Numbered from the stretch's first letter, positions 13,157 through 22,327 are shown. The stretch: DNA of 22,327 nucleotides from a virus (IMGVR_UViG_3300043570_002128:1-22327), one strand, 5' to 3'. A program made the numbers and translations. The notes: generated by a model not told the origin, from the sequence alone.

Positions 13157-13828
13157 CTATATACTACCCGAAGTAGCAACTGATGTGCTTGTTATTTTTG
13201 CAAATTTAGTATAATCTCCTCCAATATACTCTATAATACCTCTAAAACTTTTCTGCTTAGCTTCTGTTACACGTTTATTAGTGGTAAAGACTCCTCCTTG
13301 AATTTGGTATTGGGAAATTCTTGTATCATTCAATGGTCCAGTCAATTGCCATAGCATGCTAGTAGTTTCATACCCTAGTACGGTATCACTTACATTACCG
13401 TCTTGAATTTTAGTCCAATCAAGTTGTGATATTTCAATAATAAAACCAGGGCCGCTTACGTTCTTAGCGAAGTACCTTGTAAAGTATCCTCGTGTATAGT
13501 CTGAATCTAAGGGTATAGGGTAGTAAGGACTTAATGAAGTCAATTCAGCATTAGTATTAACTGTCTCTAAAGCCGATCTTTGAGTTTCAGTATAAGCAAA
13601 AATGCTCGTAGCATTAGCTCCTACTCCTCTACTTGCGTTAGACAACTGTGCTACTGGAGTTAATCTTAGATTCTGTCCGAGTACGGGATTAATACCGGTA
13701 AAACTAGTATCATTATAAGTAGTATAGTATCTTCCAGTATAAGGTTTTCCATCGGGAGTTACATATTCTCCTCCTCTTGTATACTTATTTGAAATTATTC
13801 TAGTTAATGGGAAATATTTTAATGGCAT
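13157..13828 (-). CDS. Hypothetical 223-aa protein, probably virion-associated
   Basis: The product is not assigned to a family. It starts MPLKYFPLTRIISNKYTRGGEY and has a tyrosine- and glycine-rich N-terminus (DGKPYTGRYYTTYND, FTGINPVLG). A segment rich in T, N and S follows, then LDSDYTRGYFTRYFAK and a C-terminus rich in threonine and serine. Tyr/Gly/Thr/Asn richness and beta-strand-like composition are common in phage structural proteins. It lies 3 bases downstream of the baseplate hub gene and 23 bases upstream of the polymerase gene, at the end of the structural block, so I infer a virion or baseplate-related role. No transmembrane or signal segment is seen. Function is unknown. Confidence 0.6.
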   Translation of the reverse strand: MPLKYFPLTRIISNKYTRGGEYVTPDGKPYTGRYYTTYNDTSFTGINPVLGQNLRLTPVAQLSNASRGVGANATSIFAYTETQRSALETVNTNAELTSLSPYYPIPLDSDYTRGYFTRYFAKNVSGPGFIIEISQLDWTKIQDGNVSDTVLGYETTSMLWQLTGPLNDTRISQYQIQGGVFTTNKRVTEAKQKSFRGIIEYIGGDYTKFAKITSTSVATSGSI

Positions 13829-13831
13829 ACT

Positions 13832-16800
13832 TTATAGATTTAACCCTACCGTTTTATAATATTCTCTCAAAGCAGGTAGAGCTGCAGGTGTTAACTCTGT
13901 CCACTGATTTGTTCTCCATAACTTATATTGTGTTACTGCGACACTTACTATGTTACTTACGTCATTTTGAGGCGGCCTGAGAACTACAAAGTAATCAGAC
14001 TTACCTAACTTACCGCCAGTAAGTCCGATGCTCTTTATAGATACAGATTGGCTAACATTGCCTCCAATTCCTACAGCTACATTACCGCTTATACTACTTA
14101 TAATATCTCCATGACTGTCTCCAGACCAAGTCTTAGTTCTAAAAGTGAGATTATTTGATGCTCTATTTGCTACTACTAAATCTCCTACCTGTAAAATAGT
14201 GTTAGCAGGATCTAAGACTTGGAATCCGTTATTGTTTAGTCTTAAAGCTTGAGCATAAAGAGCATGACTGGCATTGAAAGGGAAATTACTTACTCCTGCT
14301 GCTTTCATTACGTAGCTTATAAAGGCAGCGCTCCAAGGTTTGTTTATTATAAAGCTATTTACATTTCCAGTTGAGTTCCCACTAGTTGATGCCTGTATTA
14401 CTTGCTTTTGTATATCTCCTACAAGAGCAGCGGCGGTTACTTGTTTAGTACTTTCTCTTAGCTTAATCATTTGACCTTTAATCTTAGTTAACCATTCATT
14501 ACTTTGAATTGTATGCGTTAAACCGGTTACAATAAAGGCTATTTTCGCAAGACCGTCTTTTCCTCTTAGAGAAAGAGGTAACCTATCCTGTGGAATAGTA
14601 AAGGCATTACCCATTATAATACCGCTAATACCGTCTAAGGTCATTTCTAATTCAGCAGGAATAAAAGGTGCTGCTGATACAATCGGATCGCCAGATTTAA
14701 CTTTAGACATTCTCTCGATATAGTAGTTCTTAGCAAGGCTAATTCTATCTGTATTTAACTTAAAGTTAGAATATATGTTTATAATGTGGTCATTAAACAA
14801 TTCAGCTGCTTTTTGGTCATTCGACTCTGCATTACCTGATGAGTTTTTAGAATTAGTATTGTTACCAGACTCTCCGTTAGAAGCATCTTGTATATAGGGT
14901 TTATATCTATCTTGAAAGTTTTCATTTAAGTAGCTTAAGGAAGAATGATCAGTTGCATTTACAGATCCTGTATTTGCTTGTGCTGATATTGCTATCATAC
15001 TTGCAAGCTTGGTAGTCATTACAGACCTTAACTGGAATTGTCTTGCTAAGCCTAAGTTACCTGCTACAGGTAGTTCCTGTGGATCTTTAGATATAGGTAG
15101 TAGACCTGCAATTTTTCTATCTTTACCTTCTCCTAACTTAGATTTATACTCCTGTGCATTTAACATAGAAGCTTCAGTTCCATTTAGACTAGGTACCCAC
15201 TGATCATCTTGAATTTGAACTGTATTTGAATCGTCCCTATAAGCTGCTCTAAAAGCATTTGTATTACCTAAAGCTTTATTAATATCTGTTAGAATTTGCT
15301 GTAAAAAAGGTTCTAGCTTAACAGCATGTTCTGCATCTGATCCTGCAGAATTCTTTACAAGATTTAATAAGTAGTCTATGTTTAGTAAGATATCCATTAC
15401 TCTACCCTGATATGCGTTTGTTTGTGTTTTATAAGGAAATCCTGCTTTATTTATTACTGTTGATACTCCGTTAAACTTGCCTGCTGGATCAAAAATAGGA
15501 GTTGCTTTATTAGTTCCTTGCCAGTTTTTAACTATGTTTTGAGGAAAAATACTTTCGTATTGAGCTTTTGTAGCCTGTAATGGTATTAAGCAGGTCAAAG
15601 GATCAACAGAAAGTTGTTGAGGGGAAGTTAAGCAAAAATTCGTCTCTGGATTAAAATCAATATAAACGTAAGGTCGTTTTGGAGTACCTGTTGTTACGTT
15701 ATTATTTGTAGGTAATGCTTTATCGGGTGAATCGTAAATTAAGCACATGTTGTTTAAAAAAGCAAGCAAGTATCCAAATGAAATATACGTAGGAGAATAT
15801 AATTGACTAGTAGTTCCGTCTTCTCCTCCCTGTCCATATGCAAATGCAAATGCATTACACAATTTAGTAAAGTCTACTTTAGGAATAGTGTCATACAAAG
15901 ACGGATCAATCATTAAACTACTATTAAACCCTCTTGATGCATATGCAACTAAAAAATCTTTTTCTTGGAGATTTAAAATTGATGCAGGTATATTATTATT
16001 GTCTAAAACCCCGTTCATTATCCCGTCTTGAAAAAACTTTTTAGTTAACTCTAAAATAGAGACTGTAATTCCTTGATTAGTTGATTTAGCTATTTTAAGC
16101 TGTGCTTCTGCCTGTACGACAGTTAGCATCGCCTGTAATGCTGATGCAAATCCTTCAGCAGCTTCATCTTGTGGTGCAGTAGCTTGATTAATAGCTCCGT
16201 TAGTATCTCCTGCATTAGCAGTCTGAGCTACTGCCGCTGTAACATTACCTATTTGAGTAGCAGCTTCGCCATTTAACAGTAATCCAGTATCGTTGGTTTC
16301 AAAAGTAAACCTAATAACAACATCTTGATTTGATTGTACGGTAGCATTTGTTTTTATAGCCACGTCTTTTAATACTACATCGCTCGTACCTTTAATAATA
16401 AGTTCTCTACTAGTACCGCTTCCTTTAGGGTTAAAAGTTACATTATTAATTGTTCTAGAATTATTTGCTACATACGTACTAGTATTAAGTCCGTCAAACC
16501 AAGTACCTAAAGCATCTACAATTTGACCTTGTGTAGGATAGAATTGCTGTGAATTAGGAGAGATTAAGGAATATCCTATTTTAAAGTAGAATGTTTTATC
16601 ACCAACACTAGTAGGAAGAGATCGAGTACCGTTTTGTAGTATAAGGTTAAATTGAGCTTCTGTATTATTTGTTAAACGACTAAATTGATTTACTCCGTTA
16701 ACTGAACTAGCTGTTTGACTGTCAAATATAAACTGTACCGGATATCGGTAGTTTGTATTAGTAGGTTTTTGATAAGGGCTAGTAAGTGCAGCTAAGTAAG

Positions 16801-18121
16801 CTTTTGCCCAATCATCTAAAGCAGCGGTATTAATAGTAACATTTTTAGAATTATCTGGAATAAAACTAAAAAACTTAAAATTACCGGGGGAGCTTCCTGC
16901 GGTCAGGGTTTTGTATAAACCTCCGTACTTAGCTTTTAAGTCGCCTATAAAAGTCGGAGTATCTTCTCCTGATTTTCCTACGGGGATATAGTAGAAGTCT
17001 GGAGTTAAGGTAGCAGTATCGTTTATAGTCTGTCCAGGCTCAGAAGCTTTATAGTAAGCATTATTAGAAGTAAAGAAAGTATTGTAATTACTATCATAAG
17101 TAGAGGATACGGTAGATAACTCCGATAAAGTACTTGGTACAGGGAGAAGTATTTTAGGCTGTCCTTCTGTAGGATTCTTCGCGTTGTTAACTATTTCATT
17201 TAGTGCATCTATCTGAGCTTGATAAAACGCGTTTAGAGCGTCTTTATTTTTTTTATACTGCTTTAATAAGCCGTCTGGTAGCTTGTAAGCTTGATTAATC
17301 CTCATAGAATCCATTACCGAGCCTAGTCCTACCAACTTAACAGTACAGTCAAAACCTCCATCTTGGTTCATAGACCAGTTAAAGTTAGAAACTATACCTA
17401 ACATCCCGTCGTAATTACCGAAAGTATTTCTTGATCTTTTTGCAATATCTTGCTGTATCTGTTCTTTTCTTTTTCCCTCTATGAACGGATCGTCAATTCC
17501 AAATGCATTACGTTGAAAATTTCCATCGTTCTCAAAATACTGTGTATGCCCCCATTCAAGTAGCATAGAATAACCTAGTCTAAAGTACAAAGCTTCTATT
17601 ACGTTAAGTTGGTTCATATTCCAAACTTTAAACTGAATATTTGCTTGTCTTAGAGAACCTAAACGTCCTGTAGTTTCTATTGTTACTCCTGTTAATCCTG
17701 GTAACGGTCTATACCCTAATTCTTGTGTACCTCCTAGTCCGTATGCACCATCAGGTCCGATACCGGCTCTTAAATTAATCCCGTTTCCATTCTGTATAGA
17801 AGTACCTGCTTCGAGGATCCAGTTCTTTGCTAAGGAATCTGGAGCATTATAAGGTAATGTAGAATTTAAATTGAAGCGTCCGTAGTAAGTTTGATAATCT
17901 TTATCTGATAATTTAAGTATATTAGAGGTTGGCTGTAATTGAATATTTACAGAAGATACAAGACGTGCCCATCCTGCTTTATTAGCTAAAAATAAAACAT
18001 CTTCGTTTGATCTATTAACTGTACTATTTTGTGCAGCTCTTTGATAGAGCTGTAATAGTACATAACTGCTAAACGGAGCACCTATAACATTAGATAACTT
18101 TACGTTACTATTAATATCCAT
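13832..18121 (-). CDS. Baseplate hub protein with C-terminal cell-wall-hydrolase-like domain
   Basis: This 1429-aa protein is the largest in the window. Its N-terminal region (FKVWNMNQLNVIEALYFRLGYSMLLEWGH, about 161-189) and a later block (FIPAELEMTLDGISGI...FIVTGLTHTI...NEWLTKIKG, about 1153-1216) resemble the hub/late-control-D-type proteins at the tail tip of contractile phages. At the C-terminus, PWSAAFISYVMKAAGV (1262-1277), FPFNASHALY, SHGDIIS (1336-1342) and VAVGIGGNVSQSV resemble DUF2272, a CHAP/NlpC-like domain. A serine (S1264) stands where CHAP enzymes have the cysteine, and H1337 could be the histidine. The middle is long, S/T/N-rich and unrecognised. The gene overlaps the LysM-like gene by 11 bases. 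It probably anchors the spike and acts on the cell wall during entry, as T4 gp5 does (inference). Confidence 0.72.
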   Translation of the reverse strand: MDINSNVKLSNVIGAPFSSYVLLQLYQRAAQNSTVNRSNEDVLFLANKAGWARLVSSVNIQLQPTSNILKLSDKDYQTYYGRFNLNSTLPYNAPDSLAKNWILEAGTSIQNGNGINLRAGIGPDGAYGLGGTQELGYRPLPGLTGVTIETTGRLGSLRQANIQFKVWNMNQLNVIEALYFRLGYSMLLEWGHTQYFENDGNFQRNAFGIDDPFIEGKRKEQIQQDIAKRSRNTFGNYDGMLGIVSNFNWSMNQDGGFDCTVKLVGLGSVMDSMRINQAYKLPDGLLKQYKKNKDALNAFYQAQIDALNEIVNNAKNPTEGQPKILLPVPSTLSELSTVSSTYDSNYNTFFTSNNAYYKASEPGQTINDTATLTPDFYYIPVGKSGEDTPTFIGDLKAKYGGLYKTLTAGSSPGNFKFFSFIPDNSKNVTINTAALDDWAKAYLAALTSPYQKPTNTNYRYPVQFIFDSQTASSVNGVNQFSRLTNNTEAQFNLILQNGTRSLPTSVGDKTFYFKIGYSLISPNSQQFYPTQGQIVDALGTWFDGLNTSTYVANNSRTINNVTFNPKGSGTSRELIIKGTSDVVLKDVAIKTNATVQSNQDVVIRFTFETNDTGLLLNGEAATQIGNVTAAVAQTANAGDTNGAINQATAPQDEAAEGFASALQAMLTVVQAEAQLKIAKSTNQGITVSILELTKKFFQDGIMNGVLDNNNIPASILNLQEKDFLVAYASRGFNSSLMIDPSLYDTIPKVDFTKLCNAFAFAYGQGGEDGTTSQLYSPTYISFGYLLAFLNNMCLIYDSPDKALPTNNNVTTGTPKRPYVYIDFNPETNFCLTSPQQLSVDPLTCLIPLQATKAQYESIFPQNIVKNWQGTNKATPIFDPAGKFNGVSTVINKAGFPYKTQTNAYQGRVMDILLNIDYLLNLVKNSAGSDAEHAVKLEPFLQQILTDINKALGNTNAFRAAYRDDSNTVQIQDDQWVPSLNGTEASMLNAQEYKSKLGEGKDRKIAGLLPISKDPQELPVAGNLGLARQFQLRSVMTTKLASMIAISAQANTGSVNATDHSSLSYLNENFQDRYKPYIQDASNGESGNNTNSKNSSGNAESNDQKAAELFNDHIINIYSNFKLNTDRISLAKNYYIERMSKVKSGDPIVSAAPFIPAELEMTLDGISGIIMGNAFTIPQDRLPLSLRGKDGLAKIAFIVTGLTHTIQSNEWLTKIKGQMIKLRESTKQVTAAALVGDIQKQVIQASTSGNSTGNVNSFIINKPWSAAFISYVMKAAGVSNFPFNASHALYAQALRLNNNGFQVLDPANTILQVGDLVVANRASNNLTFRTKTWSGDSHGDIISSISGNVAVGIGGNVSQSVSIKSIGLTGGKLGKSDYFVVLRPPQNDVSNIVSVAVTQYKLWRTNQWTELTPAALPALREYYKTVGLNL

Positions 18122-18419
18122 TATTTACTAAATTATAATTACTTAGAATTGACTGTATATTGGTTGGAATTCTTAGTTGAATACCGATAGGAGGGTATAT
18201 AGAATCGCCCGGTAATGCGTTTGCTGAGGCAATAACCCACCATAGACTTGAGTCTTGGTAGAAATCAAGAGCTATTAAATCTAATCTATCCTCTACAGTT
18301 GTAATAACGTAATAGTCGTTATTGGTTGGCTGTATTTCAGGGTATGTATTAGTTTCATAATAGGTACTTCCTGTTACGTTTAACTTAGTAGTCGGTATAT
18401 TTTGATATCTTGATTGCAT
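18111..18419 (-). CDS. LysM-like baseplate wedge protein (gp53-like)
   Basis: The 102-aa product has a C-terminal LysM-like domain, DYYVITTVEDRLDLIALDFYQDSSLWWVIASANA (about 36-68), followed by YPPIGIQLRIP. This is the pattern of baseplate proteins in contractile tails, such as T4 gp53 and the LysM proteins of contractile injection systems, where the domain joins hub and wedge rather than binding peptidoglycan. The N-terminal 35 residues (NIPTTKLNVTGSTYYETNTYPEIQP) are polar and probably an extended arm. Its stop overlaps the hub start by 11 bases, and it follows the 601-aa protein gene, an order (tail protein, LysM, hub) that is widespread in myophages. The LysM call is good; the gp53 equivalence is inferred from size and position. 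Confidence 0.7.
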   Translation of the reverse strand: MQSRYQNIPTTKLNVTGSTYYETNTYPEIQPTNNDYYVITTVEDRLDLIALDFYQDSSLWWVIASANALPGDSIYPPIGIQLRIPTNIQSILSNYNLVNNGY

Positions 18420-18431
18420 AGGGTACTATAA

Positions 18432-20237
18432 TTAAGCGTAAAACTGATCTGTTGAGGTTGTACTAGGATTACTTATAAGAGTTTCTTGCTCTGCTGTAAG
18501 TAGAGCGTCTGGTATAAGTGGATCTATTAAAGTCGGATCTAGGTAACGATCTTTATTTGCTATTAATGGTACAAATGGATTAGTATAATCTTGCTTTCTT
18601 GGTAGTATGTCCATAATAGGTTTAAAGCTACACTGCACTGTAACCATATGCGGCAATTGTCTTACGTCTCTTTCGTCGAATTCTTGTAATGCAATCTCCC
18701 AAGGTGTATTACTGTTATCAATAGTTACATTTACATTATCTAAAAATCCCGGCATTCTATAAATATAATCTCCTATTGTCAATTTAACAACATTTCCACG
18801 CATTAAGTTATATTCGGGAGAGTAATCTGGATATACTTGAGAGATAAGTTGATTTAGTCTTTGGTACATCGGTTGCATTTCTTGTCTACTCTGTGCGTAC
18901 ATTTTAAAACTGAAGCTAATACTTCTCTCAAATCCTTGATAAGTTCTAAAGGTTTCGCCTCTACCTAAATACTTAAAGGTATTATACTCTGCAGTATTCG
19001 AATCGCTGATTTGTCCTTCTAAGAAAGCTCTAAAAATTAAAGCTACAGAAAAAGCAGGGTTATTGTTATCAATACACTCAAAAGCAAACTTAATAATATC
19101 TTTACTCTCTTTTTGATCTACAGCCCAAGGATCTGTTTGAGTTGGATCAAAATAAAAAGGGTTTAGTAGGTTTAAAGTATCTTCGCCTACTCTAGTACCA
19201 TAGTCAGTATAATTTATTCTAGAATTAGGCGCTCCTGGACTACCGACTTTTAATCTATTAACCAAACTATTTAAGTTATAATCTGATCTAGGGGACCCTA
19301 ACGGAAGACTATCTCTAAAATCTCTAATTTTAGCTTGAACAGGAGAGTTTCCTGCTTCCCTAGTGTTCTGTTCGGCAATTTGTTGGTATGTAAATGCTAT
19401 AGTAGAGTAAGGTTGCCCTATCTTTCCATTAGACATGAATAGAGGATCAGGATTGACTTGGCTTAACCTAGTAATATCTGTGTTTGTTGCTCTAAAAATT
19501 CTCGTAAAGCCGATTCCGTAATTTGAGCCAGGACCTCCTGGGTAATTAAATAACTGATTCTGTATTGTGGAGATACCTAGTCTATCTACTAACGTAGGAT
19601 CGATTCCGATACCGTTTACTGTATCTGAATTTATAAGAAAATTTGTATTTCCAATTAATTTTAAAGCTCGTAAGATAGCTAGTCTGTTAGTAACTTCTGT
19701 ATTATTTTCAGGATTACCTGCAACGTACTGGTAGGTCTGTCTAACTGATTCGTACAGATTAGGATTTACTCCGTGTCTATTAAAATGCGCGCCTGTTCCT
19801 TGAACCCCTACTTGTGCAAGAGTATTATTAGGATTATAAACCTGCGTTACAGGTATTACGGCATTTCTCAAAGAAAAGCCTGTAAATTGTAAAGAGTTAG
19901 GTACTTGAGTTCTAGGATTACTTAACTGTAATCCTCTTTGTTTTTCAATAAAAGCAGTACCGCGTGGTGAAGAGTTAAAAAACTTCTTAATACGGTCAGC
20001 ATCAATAATAGCAGCTTGTGTTGTATAGCTTCCATTTACTAGAGAGCTTATCGCTCCCCCTCTTATTGGAAAATCTAAACTAGTTCTATTAAGCTCATAA
20101 AAGTTCTTAATATCCGTAGGGGTATTAGCATCTTCAATAGGATTCTGAATGAATGGCTGACCGCTATCACCGCCTCCTGGTTGATCTAGTCCAAATCTCA
20201 GGTTAGTAAAGTTTGTCTTAAAGTTAATTAATGGCAT
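18432..20237 (-). CDS. Baseplate / tail-tube-associated structural protein
   Basis: The 601-aa product is probably a baseplate or tail-tube initiator component. The N-terminal two thirds are N-, T- and P-rich with many short repeats of polar residues (for example TRIFRATNTDITRLSQVNPDP). The C-terminal third is more ordered: KFAFECIDNNNPAFSVALIFRAFLEGQISDS (about 379-409), RTYQGFERSISFSFKMYAQSRQEMQPMYQRLNQL (about 429-462), IGDYIYRMPGFLDNVNVTID and FDERDVRQLPHMVTVQCSFKPI. The 'MYQRLNQLISQVYP...GNVVKLTIGDYIY' layout resembles proteins that cap or start the tail tube in myophages. It is followed by the LysM-like and hub genes. I cannot name an exact homolog; the structural role is supported by composition and neighbours. 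Confidence 0.6.
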   Translation of the reverse strand: MPLINFKTNFTNLRFGLDQPGGGDSGQPFIQNPIEDANTPTDIKNFYELNRTSLDFPIRGGAISSLVNGSYTTQAAIIDADRIKKFFNSSPRGTAFIEKQRGLQLSNPRTQVPNSLQFTGFSLRNAVIPVTQVYNPNNTLAQVGVQGTGAHFNRHGVNPNLYESVRQTYQYVAGNPENNTEVTNRLAILRALKLIGNTNFLINSDTVNGIGIDPTLVDRLGISTIQNQLFNYPGGPGSNYGIGFTRIFRATNTDITRLSQVNPDPLFMSNGKIGQPYSTIAFTYQQIAEQNTREAGNSPVQAKIRDFRDSLPLGSPRSDYNLNSLVNRLKVGSPGAPNSRINYTDYGTRVGEDTLNLLNPFYFDPTQTDPWAVDQKESKDIIKFAFECIDNNNPAFSVALIFRAFLEGQISDSNTAEYNTFKYLGRGETFRTYQGFERSISFSFKMYAQSRQEMQPMYQRLNQLISQVYPDYSPEYNLMRGNVVKLTIGDYIYRMPGFLDNVNVTIDNSNTPWEIALQEFDERDVRQLPHMVTVQCSFKPIMDILPRKQDYTNPFVPLIANKDRYLDPTLIDPLIPDALLTAEQETLISNPSTTSTDQFYA

Positions 20238-20238
20238 C

Positions 20239-20469
20239 TTAAGATTTATTAGAAGCTTTTAAATAATCTAAGTAGGTAGGTTGCGGTTTTGCGCCGTAAG
20301 TAACATCTATTGGATTTTGACTTACAGGAATTACAGAAGAAGCTAATGGAACAGAAGAGCCTCTTACAACAGTTGTTACATTTTGAGGAGTTCCTTCAAA
20401 CTGCCCTGTAGTGTTAGTTCTACCTTGCTTACTTAGCTGTGAGTTTTTTATTTGATTTAATACTGACAT
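20239..20469 (-). CDS. Hypothetical 76-aa protein in the tail gene cluster
   Basis: No family is recognised. The product is low-complexity and polar, rich in S, T, N, Q and V (QLSKQGRTNTTGQFEGTPQN, then VVRGSSVPLASSVIPVSQNP), and ends with TYLDYLKASNKS. There are no cysteines and no clear membrane segment, and much of it is probably disordered. It lies 3 bases after the tape-measure stop and 1 base before the 601-aa protein gene, so it belongs to the tail transcript. A small connector or chaperone-like tail protein is possible, but the sequence does not decide. Tight spacing and a frame with no overlap are the evidence that it is a real gene. Confidence 0.55.
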   Translation of the reverse strand: MSVLNQIKNSQLSKQGRTNTTGQFEGTPQNVTTVVRGSSVPLASSVIPVSQNPIDVTYGAKPQPTYLDYLKASNKS

Positions 20470-20472
20470 GTT

Positions 20473-22327
20473 TTATCTTGTATTTTGACCGTAAACGTTT
20501 GGATTATACTTCGAAGCAGATTTAGCTATAACTTCTCCGTCTACTGTAGTGTATACAACGAGTTCTATAGGTTGATTACTGCTTTGGTTACTGTTATATG
20601 TACCGGCAACATTACTACCTTGCTGCTTCGATCCTTTTTCAACATTACCGCTAATAGAACCAGCAGGAGTACCGCCTAGAGAATCTGTAGAAGATCTAAT
20701 ACTTCCTGCTAATCCGCCAGCACCAGATCTAACTTGAGCGGCCATTCCTGACCACTTTTCTTTATCAGTAAAAGGTAAACTCCCTACTCCGTCAAGCATC
20801 ATAGCTATGATTTCACCAATCATATTAATTGTACTTGCAAGCTTATCAGCCATTCCTTTAATAAAGTTATTAATTTTTACTGGATCAGTAATAAATTCAA
20901 ATAGACCTGAATTTCTTAGGAAATCTACAAAGGTCTTTTTAATTCTTTCCATTACTTCAGATAACTTCTCTGCTGTACTTACTTGTGTGTAGGTATTATA
21001 GGCATCTTTACCTATCATAGCACTAATTTGCTCTTGTGTCTTACCTTGCTTTTCTAATAACTCTATTTTTTTATTAAAAGTAGTTACGTCTGTAGCACCT
21101 AGCTTAGAGTATAATGTCTGTTTCTTTAGAATATCTGCAAGACTATCTCTTGATAAACCAACAGACTGTGCAATTGCCTCTTGTTGAATCCTATTCATCT
21201 TCAAGTAGGTATTTGCATCACCTATATTCTTAGTTATCTCCGATGCAAGCTTTGCATTATCGTTATTTAGAGCAGCCTCTCTTGCAGCTGTAAGGTTCAT
21301 ATCTTTACCTGTCAAGACTTGTGCTTCCATCTCTTTAGAAATACTTCCTTCAAAGTCTAAAAAACTTTCTGCTGTACTGTCTAGCTGCTTTAATTCAAAT
21401 CCAAGTGTTTTTACTGATAGTAGAGCTTTAGTAAGCTTTTCTGGATACTTAGCAAATGTTAGTCCCATTACGCCACTCATCTTTGAAGCCTCTCCTATAA
21501 TATCATTGAACTTAAAACTAGTTCCTACTAATTTATTAAATGCACCTACTGTGCCTATTACGCTCTGTGTTAGCTTAGTTGCATTTCTACCCGTTACAAT
21601 AGATGATTCAGCAATCTGCTGTCTTGATTCTGCTTCTAACCCTAGAATATCTCTTAACTTAACGTCGTTTACTAGTATATCAGCACTTAACTGTTTATTT
21701 GTACCTAATTGCTTACTAATCTCGACTTGAGACTGTAACATTCTTGTAGAGTTAACTACTATGTTATCACTAGCTGCTGCAATACCGTCGAATTGCTTTC
21801 TCATATCATCAGCTGCTTCAGCTGAGATATTTAAAGCTCTACCTACTCTAAAATTTGCTTGTTCTATACCTAAAACGGCATCAAGCATTGCTTTAAAACC
21901 ATCTACTAATCCTCCTAGAATACCTCCTACAAGCGGAATTGTCTTTAACATGCTACTTAAACCGCCTAAAATACTAGTTGCACCGGATGCGCTAGCTTTA
22001 CCGCCGCCCATTCCGTAATCTTGACCAGTAAGTAGGTTAGCTGCTCCTGCTAAAGAAGCTGTTAATCCCGCTTTCATTTGATTACCTAATTCTTTTATCG
22101 GGCCCATAGCTGCTTTAGCGCCTGCAACTAGGCCGCCCAATGCTCCTGATAAACCTTGTCCTAGTTTACTTTCTTTAAAAGAGTCTATTAAGCCTTTATT
22201 AGAAGCAGTTCCTGGTCCTGTATTTGTACCGCCGCCTACTTTCGCACGTGCTACATCTATTGATCTTTGCTTTGCTTCTTTTGTTCTAAATAGGTCAGTT
22301 ATCTTTGCTCCAATACCCCTTTCTTTA
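20473..22327 (-). CDS. Tail tape-measure-like protein, C-terminal part (cut by window edge)
   Basis: The frame is open from the right edge (first full codon ends at 22326) to the stop at 20473, about 617 codons, so the 5' end is outside the window. A TTG at 22138-22140 could act as a start, but the frame continues upstream without a stop, so it is more likely internal. The protein has glycine/alanine-rich, hydrophobic stretches (ILGGLSSMLKTIPLVGGILGGLVDG and INMIGEIIAMMLDGVGSLPF) separated by long helical repeats (NSTRMLQSQVEISKQLG, EAESRQQIAESS, KQGKTQEQISAMIG). This mix of amphipathic coiled coil and membrane-active-looking helices is typical of tape-measure proteins, which set tail length and help DNA ejection. 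The tail is low-complexity (SNQSSNQP). Downstream are tail and baseplate genes, as expected. Confidence 0.7.
   Translation of the reverse strand, partial: KERGIGAKITDLFRTKEAKQRSIDVARAKVGGGTNTGPGTASNKGLIDSFKESKLGQGLSGALGGLVAGAKAAMGPIKELGNQMKAGLTASLAGAANLLTGQDYGMGGGKASASGATSILGGLSSMLKTIPLVGGILGGLVDGFKAMLDAVLGIEQANFRVGRALNISAEAADDMRKQFDGIAAASDNIVVNSTRMLQSQVEISKQLGTNKQLSADILVNDVKLRDILGLEAESRQQIAESSIVTGRNATKLTQSVIGTVGAFNKLVGTSFKFNDIIGEASKMSGVMGLTFAKYPEKLTKALLSVKTLGFELKQLDSTAESFLDFEGSISKEMEAQVLTGKDMNLTAAREAALNNDNAKLASEITKNIGDANTYLKMNRIQQEAIAQSVGLSRDSLADILKKQTLYSKLGATDVTTFNKKIELLEKQGKTQEQISAMIGKDAYNTYTQVSTAEKLSEVMERIKKTFVDFLRNSGLFEFITDPVKINNFIKGMADKLASTINMIGEIIAMMLDGVGSLPFTDKEKWSGMAAQVRSGAGGLAGSIRSSTDSLGGTPAGSISGNVEKGSKQQGSNVAGTYNSNQSSNQPIELVVYTTVDGEVIAKSASKYNPNVYGQNTR

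Noticed and set aside
21506-22018. Two plus-strand open frames at the right edge
   Set aside because: They are antisense to the tape-measure-like gene, are hydrophobic/serine-rich as antisense shadows tend to be, and do not resemble known proteins.
20473-22140. TTG start for the tape-measure-like gene at 22138-22140
   Set aside because: The frame continues without a stop to the window edge and the upstream residues (about 62 codons) look coding, so the gene is truncated by the window rather than starting here.
1-22327. CRISPR arrays, tRNA genes, insertion sequences, integrase
   Set aside because: I saw no repeat-spacer pattern, cloverleaf-like sequence, transposase or integrase motifs anywhere in the window.

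Overview
The window is a 22.3 kb piece of a tailed-phage genome (or a metagenomic phage contig). Every gene I can support lies on the minus strand, so transcription runs from the right edge to the left edge. The DNA is AT-rich. Almost all starts follow A/T-only leaders such as AATAAGTTATG with no Shine-Dalgarno sequence, which is typical of Bacteroidota and points to a Bacteroidota host (inference). Contractile-tail-type baseplate genes and a T4-like replication set suggest a myovirus.

Layout in transcription order. (1) 22327-13157, virion: the C-terminal part of a tail tape-measure-like protein (cut by the window edge), a 76-aa protein, a 601-aa baseplate/tail protein, a LysM-like baseplate protein, a 1429-aa baseplate hub with a C-terminal cell-wall-hydrolase-like domain, and a 223-aa protein of unknown role. 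(2) 13133-6982, replication and recombination: a strongly reduced family-A DNA polymerase, a 139-aa unknown, a gp32-like single-strand binding protein, a UvsX/RecA-like recombinase, a 5'-3' exonuclease and a DnaB/gp41-like helicase. (3) 6951-4580, nucleotide supply: a 70-aa unknown, an adenosylcobalamin-dependent (class II) ribonucleotide reductase and a small CCGNGCRHCPY cysteine-cluster protein. (4) 4561-1, 7-deazaguanine synthesis and use: queD, queE, queC, a DpdA/TGT-like base-exchange enzyme and the N-terminal half of queF, interspersed with five small unknown genes, two of them very short (44 and 51 aa).

How the genes fit together: QueD, QueE and QueC would convert dihydroneopterin triphosphate to preQ0, QueF would reduce preQ0 to preQ1, and the DpdA-like transglycosylase would exchange guanine in DNA for the deazaguanine. 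The simplest reading is that the phage modifies its own DNA, probably with preQ1, to escape host nucleases. No folE (GTP cyclohydrolase I) is in the window. The most striking detail is that the pathway enzymes depart from textbook metal sites: QueC has lost its four zinc cysteines, QueD two of its three zinc histidines, and QueE carries a long insertion inside its radical-SAM cysteine motif. The second unusual item is the 431-aa PolA-type polymerase, which keeps the catalytic aspartates but has a degenerate exonuclease-like N-terminus and little room for a thumb.

I saw no tRNA, CRISPR array, insertion sequence or integrase. No stretch over 300 bases is without a gene; the 3506-3809 gap is filled by two short genes.
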